Made by a program: the position numbers and the translations under genes. DNA of 64,000 nucleotides, taken from assembly GCA_020152595.1 (NCBI GenBank), contig JAIGNY010004520.1:3030001-3094000 (forward strand). The letters are read 5' to 3'. The notes beneath the pieces were generated by a model. It was not told the origin of the DNA, made no database searches, and saw nothing but the letters and a program-made list of their open reading frames with translations. The stretch comes from Chiridota heheva. Its lineage: Eukaryota; Echinodermata; Holothuroidea; Apodida; Chiridotidae. This document shows positions 41,501-47,500 of this stretch, in pieces (the stretch's first letter is position 1; each line of letters begins with the position of its first letter).

Positions 41501-44500
41501 TGTATCAGTTTCTTATAATGCGCAATATCACAATTTCACAAATACTCATTGCGCACCAGTCGGATCCTTCAGACTGCCGCTAGAGATGGTGCCCTAAACC
41601 TGAATGGACCGGACGGAAAGTGATTTAATACAGTGCTTTCACACTTCTCTTTTTGAATAGTGTTAAGAGAACCAGGTATGATGTTACTGTCCTACCATCA
41701 TGGCAGACGGCTTAAAGTCCCCTCCAAAGGATGGTGTGCGCCATTCAGCCATTGTTACCTCTCTCAACAGATGAATGAGGAGTAGGAGCTGCAGATAAAA
41801 TGCTTCAACTTTGATGTTCGGCGTTTCTGTCTACATAGCAGTGGAAAATCGAGTTAGACCTGATCGAGCCTTAAACCCCAGACCTCCAGCATCTCAGTCG
41901 TGCAATCTGGCAACTGAGCTACCCATTCTCCTGTACTTGCTTTGGTTTATAGGTTGGTGTATAACCTGCTATGTGATTTCATATATGCTTGTAATGTATC
42001 CTCCAGGGCAGGGTTTCATCTAGAAATTGGAAGAATGGGTGTGCATTGAGAATTTCTAGGTGTGCACCAATTTTTTGAAGCCAACTGCGAAATGTGTGCA
42101 CATAGTATGGGTCCAAGGAGTTTCATCAATTTTAGCGGACCATTGGCTTCTAAGAACACTTGAATATTTACAAAAAACAGTGAAGCCGTGCTTATAATTT
42201 CAGCAGTGATTTTGTGAAATTTGCCATGTAAAAGACGGTTGCACACGCGGCTACATGGAAACTTTGCTAAAGGGACATTGTAATTTTCAAATGGCCACAC
42301 CTAAAAATCAGTGTTGTACTATGATACAAAAAGCTTAAAGGGTTATTCCTGTTATTACCTCCACCAACGAAGTTGGATGGAGGAGGTTTTGGCCTCTGGT
42401 TGTTTGTTTGTTTATCTATCATCAACATATCTCAAGAACTGATGATTAGATTTTTATTAAATTTGCTGTGTGGTTTTGTTACTGCTTCAGGAAGAAGTGA
42501 TACAATTTTGGGACATATTGAAACAGGAGGAGGGCAGAAATGGAGGGGTGTGGGATATTTTAGGGTGAAATCTGTCATGGCTTAGTGCAAACTTTCCAAT
42601 GGAATGTGCTGAACAATGAATTCATGCCATGAAAGGATGTTCAAACAATCAATTTTCTGGACTGAAAGAAAATCAAGTGAAGTGGTTTCTGGTATCAAAG
42701 AGAATCAAAACAATGGTTTTTGCCATGAATGGGAAGTGATGGAATATGAATCTTGCCTGAATGGAACTCAAACAATGAATGTTTAGCCTAAATAAAACTA
42801 AAAACAATGATCAAGTATTCAGAATGCAAGTGGTTAATACAGTTTAAAAGTGAAGAAGAGATTGTTTGGGGATAAAACTTGGTGGGCCTAGGTTATATTG
42901 GGTATGCGGAATTAAGTCTAAAATATATAAGGCATGTTGGAATTTCCCAGGGGCGGAAGGTATGCACTCTACTGAGTGCTGAAATTCTAGATTTTCATGT
43001 GGATTTATATGACAGAGGACAATTAAAGGAACAAATTAGTGAAAATTCATGCTGCTATCTTATTCCGTTTAGGAATAATCACATGTCAAAGATTCCCACA
43101 ATGTGTGACTGGTGCAGTAAGTCTAATTCAGCAGTGATGTCTTAGCAGCACTTCTTGTTGATGTTTTTCTTTGAAATTAATCACAACTTTCTAAACTATT
43201 TAAAAGTACTTGAAGATCTCACAAATTTTGAGTCTTTTCTAGGTTTGGTTTGGTTTGTTGATGTTTAACGGCACCACAACAGTCAGAGTCAAATGTGCCA
43301 AGAAGGTGTTAATAAATAATGGTGTAAGAGTAAGGATAATGAGGAGATGAAAGGTTTGTAAAGGAGATAAAGGGGAAAAGCTGAATGTGGGAGAAAAATT
43401 CAGGTGAAAAGAAAGGGGTGTGTAAGGTTAGGTGTAGAAGAGGAGGAGATTATATGAGCTGGAGGAGGTTGTTCTTGCAAAGAAAGTTGATGATGTTTGA
43501 GGAAAAATTGTTTTTAAATAGGTCCGAGATTGAGGAGAGTGAGGAGAGAAGAGATCTGGAGTTCTGGTGTAGGGGACAGATTAAGAAAATATGTTTGATG
43601 TAGAGATGTTGCAAGTGGGGCAGGGGAGCCGAACAAGAGATGGGAGTGAGTAAGAGAGTATTTTCTAGAAAGCAGATAGTAAGGGTACCATACTGTACAT
43701 TATGATACCTGTGGCAGGGTGAGACTAGAATACCCGTCTCTCGTATCAATCCCTCCCAACCCACACTATTCTTCTCCATTTTGACCCAATCTCTCTCGTA
43801 CAGCTGTTACTCAAATTTCCTGCTCTAGCTTTGGTTTGTTGGCTGGTTCAAAGAAGGTTTATAACCTCCCAGCTTTCATCTTACTTTCCCTCTCTTCAAT
43901 TAAGAAATTGTTCCTATAATCTTTGCTGTACCTCTAAAGCCTGCCATCTCTCATCATATCACATCAGATGTTGTTGGCTTTAAGCCATTCATTCCAGGCA
44001 TAAACATTCCAGCTCCACTGGTTTTGTACAGTACTTGTACAGCACAGCTTGGAATTTCAATAAGTGTCTTGGCTACACTTGAAAAATTTAAGAGGAAGAA
44101 CAACCCTTGATGTTGTTGCAAAAATATTAGTCGTCATCAATTAGTGGAAAACTTTCTATTTCAATAGGACACCATATTTCAAAACTTTACTTAATTGACA
44201 CAAATGAAGCTTAGTTCTTGAATAAAACCCTATGGGCAAGTAGCAATAACTTGAGATTATTGGAAGAAAATATGCTATAAAGAGTGAAAATATGCTATAA
44301 AGAGTGAAAATATGCTATAAACAGTGTATGCTATAAACATTGAAAATATGCTATAAAATTGAAAATAGCTATAAACAAAATATGCTATAAAGAGTGAAAA
44401 TATGATATAAACAGTGAAAATATGCTATAAACAGTGAAAAAATATGCTATAAACAGTAAAAATATGCATATGCATATAAACAGTGAAAATATGCTATATA

Positions 44501-47500
44501 TAGTGAAAATATGCTATAAACAGTGAAAGTTGAAAAAAATCCATCAAAAGTAGTTACAAATTTTACAGCATTATGAATAAATCTTAATCATGATAATAAA
44601 TTATGCAAATTTTAATGAAATGTTGTGAAATTAAAACTTTGTGAAATTAAAACAATAAACCTACAAATTTCTATAATGTTAACTTATTGTTTGTTGATCT
44701 TTCACCAATATTAGTTGAATGGATGCAGTTGAACATGGCCAAGAGGTTTTGAATCTCCATCGTACCCTGAATAAATATTTGGCGGGAAAAAAACAATCGG
44801 ATGATTTTCAGTGACTCAAATTTAGAACAGAAATTTAAAGAATGTCATTAATTAAAGATTTTGAGTAAGCTGTCTTCTTCTCTTCATACATTAAAACTTT
44901 TCCATACATTAGAATTCTTCAAACTTTGATTAGCCATAGCTCAGAAACTTTTTTCACTTTTTTATACTTTAAAGACTCTTCTGTTTTGAATTTAAATTCT
45001 TTGTGGTGAATATATAATTTTCATGTCCATATACCTCTGAACTTGCTGGCATGTAACAATTCTGGGTGGTTTGTTGATGTATAATGGCACCACAACAGTC
45101 AGAGTCAAATGTGCCAAGAGGGTCTTAAAAGGTGCAAGAGTTGGGACAGAGAGGAATGGGAGAGGGAAAGGGGAAAGGAAGGAGAGAAAAAAAAATAATA
45201 AAGGTGCAAATAAAGGTAAACCAGAACAGTAAATACCATCATGGTTCACATGCCCATGCAAATTGACACCCATATCATATGACCCGGCAAATTATAAAAA
45301 TGGCATCTTACACTAAATCCCACATGCAATCCCATGTCCCACATGGCATACCACCCCATGTCCCATATGACATCCCATCCCTTGTCCTACATGGCATTCC
45401 ACCATATCTCCCACATGGCATCCCCCCATGACATCCCATCCCATCCCTTGTCCTATGTGGCATTCCACCATATGTCCCACATGGCATCCCATCCTATACC
45501 CACATGGCATCTCACCCTATGCCCCACATGGATCCCATCCCATGTCCCAAATGACATCCCACCCTATGTCCCACATGACGTCCCATCCCATGTCTTGTCC
45601 CACATGGCATTCCACCATATCTCTCACCATACAGTATGTCTCACATGGTGTTCCACCATATGTCCCACATGGCATTCCACAATATGAGCCACATGACATC
45701 CCACCCTATGTCCCACCCTACATGTATGTCCCACATTAATCCAACCATATGTACCACATGGTATCCCTCCCTATGTCCCACATGGCATCCCTCCCTGTGT
45801 CCCACATGGCATCTCTCCCTGTGTCTCCCATGGCATCCCACCTTATGTCCCACATTGGATCCCACCATATGTTCCTCATGGTATCCCTCTCAATGTCTCA
45901 AAGACATCCTATTCTATGTCCCACATGACATGACATCCATGGCCTCCTACCCTATGTCCCACATAGCCTCCTACCATATGTCACACTTTGTATTACTCGT
46001 TGCATCCCACCCATGCCCCACATGGCATTCCATCCTCTTCCACATGGCTTTCCACCCTGTTCCATATGGCATCCCACCCCATGTCCCATATTGCATCCCA
46101 CCCCATGTCCCACATGACATACCATAGGTTTCATAAAAAGTCACATCCTAGCAATCACAGTCCCTGATTGAACATATACTATGAATGAAAGTGTCAGTTC
46201 ATATAATAACTTATATGCAAATGAGTTGTTGAATAAGAAAAAAGGGGGAGTCAAATAATTATGCCTGATATAGCCCTTGGTGTATACCACATGGTATATA
46301 TTATATCATATGTCCCACATGACCCCCATCCATGTCCCACATGGCATCCCTCCCTATGTCCATATGCAGTCACATCCTGTCATACTCCCTGACAGAGTAT
46401 ATAAAATAAAAAAGTCTGGTCAGTTCATATACTGTTGCAACTTTACGCAAATGACCACAATAATAAGGCAGAGTTTATTAATCATGCCTGATACAACCGT
46501 TGGTGCCCAAATATTTTAAAGAATTTTAGGGATTTTATATCTCCAGTGCTATGAGAGAGACACTTGAGGGTCTCTGAAGAATATTGGAAAATTATATCAT
46601 TTTACAGTTATCTTCTAAGGAAATATCAAATGTTTCTTAAACTTTTTAAGGAAACTAGTCTTCAATCTGTCTTCGTGTCTCTGAAAAACAAACATTTTGT
46701 AAGGAAATTCTAAACTTCCATAAGGATATCTAAAAAAACTTTTAATTTTTCTCAGAAAAAGTTGAAGAAACTTTAACATTTTCTGAGGAATTCTCAAAAA
46801 ACTTTAACATTTCTGAGAAAATCTCATGACGGCAGGCAGGGGGCCGGTCAGCGGCTGGACAAAATTTACATTACATGTAGGTTCGCATTATTCTTTGCAT
46901 GATCACCAATAAAAAGGAAGGAAGGATAGGATGGTAGGATAGAAAAGTGGGAGATGTGGTTAAGGATTAAATCAGGTGGAATAATTTGCTTTTGCGGAGG
47001 AAGGAGATGATGATGGAGGAGGGAATGTTCTTGAAAAGATCAGAAATGGAGGTGGAGGAGGAGAGGAGTGATCTGGAGTTCAGGTATAAAGGACAGGTTA
47101 AGAGGATATGCTTGATAGAGAGATCAGTGTTGCAAGTAGGGCAGAGAGGTTTAGGAGAGCCTGAAAGGAGGCAGGAGTGGGTGAAAAAGGGATGACCGGG
47201 CAGATGCAGGTGACAACAACATCCTCTCTATGATTGCGACTGTGCAGGGGAGGTTTGGTCCCAACTTTGGGATTGAAAGTGTGAAGTTTGTTACTAGTCT
47301 CAAGATTCCAGTAGTCTTGCCAGATCTTCCTGAGGTAGCTGGAAATGGTGAAGCGGAAGTCAAGAGTGCGGAATAAGGATAGGTGAAATGTAGTTCGACA
47401 GAGCATTGTTGGTGGCTCTGTCGGCTCTCGTTGACGGGGATGCCGACATGGCTGAGGATCTAGAAAAAGATAATTTTCTAACCTGAGGAAGAGAGAGCGT

